From contig JAJDAH010000048.1 in assembly GCA_029261965.1 (NCBI GenBank), forward strand, positions 1-39,599: a DNA stretch of 39,599 bases, written 5' to 3'. Under the pieces are notes generated by a model, which worked only from the letters and a program-made list of their open reading frames with translations, ran no database searches and had not been told where the DNA came from. Source of the stretch: Polyangiaceae bacterium. GTDB taxonomy: Bacteria; Myxococcota_A; Polyangia; Polyangiales; Polyangiaceae. Position 1 is the stretch's first letter. Every line of letters begins with the position of its first letter. The translations under genes were made by a program, and so were the position numbers. Below are positions 38,637 to 39,599 of this stretch, in pieces.

Positions 38637-39599
38637 GTGCCGACTACCGAATGTTCGATCGAGCTCGAGCCAGATGAGCTCGACGACCCCGAAGCGCTTC
38701 GTCGGCGAGCCGCGGCAGCTCTCGGAGTGGCCGCGACAAATCTCCCTGAATTATCGGTGCTTAGACGTTCCATCGATGCGCGCAGAGGCCGCGTACGGTT
38801 TCGGCTGCTTCTGGGGATTGGGGTACGGTCCGCGGAGCCAAGCGGATCGACCCCCCGAGAGGTTTCTCTTCCGGCGCGAGTGCTCATCGTCGGGGCTGGC
38901 CCCGGTGGCCTGTTCTGCGCCTACCAGCTCGCGAGGGTCGGGGTGGGCAGTATCGTGCTGGATCGAGGAAAACCCGTCCAACCTCGGCGCCGCGACCTCA
39001 AGGGGCTGAATCGCGACGGGCGGGTCGACCGGGACAGCAACTATTGCTTCGGAGAGGGCGGAGCCGGGACCTACAGCGACGGCAAGCTCTACACCAGGGC
39101 GCACAAGCGGGGCAGTGTGCGTGATGTGATCGAAACGTTGGCGTTGCACGGCGCTCCCGGGTCGATCCTGGTGGACGCTCGTCCTCACATCGGCAGCAAC
39201 AAGCTGCCGAAGGTCGTCACCGCAATGCGCGAACGGCTCGAGCGCGTCGGCGTCGAGTTTAGGTTCGGAGCTCGGGTCACCCGACTCGTCACCTGCTCGG
39301 GGGCTGTGCGCGGAGTGGAGCTGGCGGACGGCACCGAGCTTGGCGCGGACGCCGTGGTCCTCGCTACCGGACATTCGGCGCGGGACGTGTTCGAGCTCAT
39401 CGAGGTAGCGGGGGGGCGTCTCGAGCAGAAGCCGTTCGCGGTTGGCGTCCGTGTCGAGCACCCGCAGCCGCTCGTCGACCACATGCAGTACGGGCAACAC
39501 GCCGGCCATCCCAAGCTCCCGAGTGCGTCGTACCGCTTGGCTCACACCGTCGACGACCGAGGCGTCTTTTCTTTCTGCATGTGCCCGGGGGGGTTCGTC
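38637..39599 (+). CDS. COG2509-type NAD(P)/FAD-dependent oxidoreductase (partial, runs off right edge)
   Basis: At least 321 residues; the C-terminus lies outside. Start GTG 38637 is fixed by an in-frame TGA four bases upstream. Residues 1-80 form the small N-terminal domain of this family (ELDDPEALRRRAAAALGV, then LPELSVLRRSIDARRGRVRF). The FAD dinucleotide site follows (VLIVGAGPGGLFCAYQLARV), then CFGEGGAGTYSDGKLYTRA, PHIGSNKLPKVVTAMRERLE, VVLATGHSARDVFE and SFCMCPGGFV. These are the exact landmarks of the COG2509 FAD-dependent dehydrogenases, whose substrate is not established. It is divergent from the DUF4331 operon. Confidence 0.9.
   Translation, partial: MPTTECSIELEPDELDDPEALRRRAAAALGVAATNLPELSVLRRSIDARRGRVRFRLLLGIGVRSAEPSGSTPREVSLPARVLIVGAGPGGLFCAYQLARVGVGSIVLDRGKPVQPRRRDLKGLNRDGRVDRDSNYCFGEGGAGTYSDGKLYTRAHKRGSVRDVIETLALHGAPGSILVDARPHIGSNKLPKVVTAMRERLERVGVEFRFGARVTRLVTCSGAVRGVELADGTELGADAVVLATGHSARDVFELIEVAGGRLEQKPFAVGVRVEHPQPLVDHMQYGQHAGHPKLPSASYRLAHTVDDRGVFSFCMCPGGFV

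Noticed and set aside
38500-39009. 169-codon plus-strand frame near the right end
   Set aside because: It is a shadow of the FAD oxidoreductase, whose true frame starts at 38637 and contains the dinucleotide-binding motif.

Overview
The window looks like chromosome from a high-GC member of the Myxococcota. The signs are very GC-rich coding sequence, many lipoproteins (one with a long Gly/Ala/Thr linker), a hybrid histidine kinase, a YtkA-like plus beta-barrel gene pair, and a small V4R/DUF2378-like protein. The lineage is inferred from gene style; no rRNA or marker gene is present. I saw no tRNA, rRNA, insertion sequence or CRISPR array. Both ends cut through genes: a VOC/PhnB-like gene on the left and a COG2509-type FAD oxidoreductase on the right.

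Left part (1-12.2 kb). A TetR regulator sits on a 28-bp palindrome and is translationally coupled to a 38-codon YciI-like remnant and the VOC gene. Next comes a metal-efflux locus on the minus strand: BlaI-type repressor, M56 (BlaR1-like) membrane peptidase without a sensor domain, outer-membrane factor, adaptor with a His-rich N-terminus, and HME-type RND pump. The genes are tightly spaced or overlapping. Related palindromes lie over the blaI promoter and at the start of the outer-membrane factor gene. Divergently, an ArsR/SmtB sensor with an intact alpha-5 metal site is coupled to an ICMT-family (CzcN-like) methyltransferase. A hybrid histidine kinase follows.

Middle (12.2-27.6 kb). Here are an EamA transporter, the YtkA-like lipoprotein and beta-barrel pair, a lipoprotein whose signal peptide carries tandem lipoboxes, and a DksA/TraR zinc-finger protein. 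A plus-strand series of lipid/CoA genes follows: acyl-CoA dehydrogenase, MBL hydrolase, class III CoA transferase, DsbA-like isomerase, saccharopine-dehydrogenase-like oxidoreductase and VTT membrane protein. Facing it on the minus strand are an HSL-type esterase, a NarL-type regulator, an acyl-CoA synthetase and homologues of BadH and BadI. BadH and BadI carry out the last two steps that open the ring of cyclohexanecarboxyl-CoA, so this block probably activates and cleaves an alicyclic or similar acid.

Right part (27.7-39.6 kb). An SbcD/YhaO-like nuclease overlaps an SbcC/YhaN-like ATPase. Then come a pentapeptide-repeat protein, a PA0069/Rv2578c-type radical SAM protein, and a minus-strand operon. 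That operon encodes the N-half of a DUF4331 protein, its C-half as a separate lipoprotein, a TPR lipoprotein, and a tandem fusion of two DsbA-like isomerase domains. The split DUF4331 pair and the double isomerase are the least ordinary items. The BlaI/M56 control of metal efflux and the bad-like genes come next in interest.
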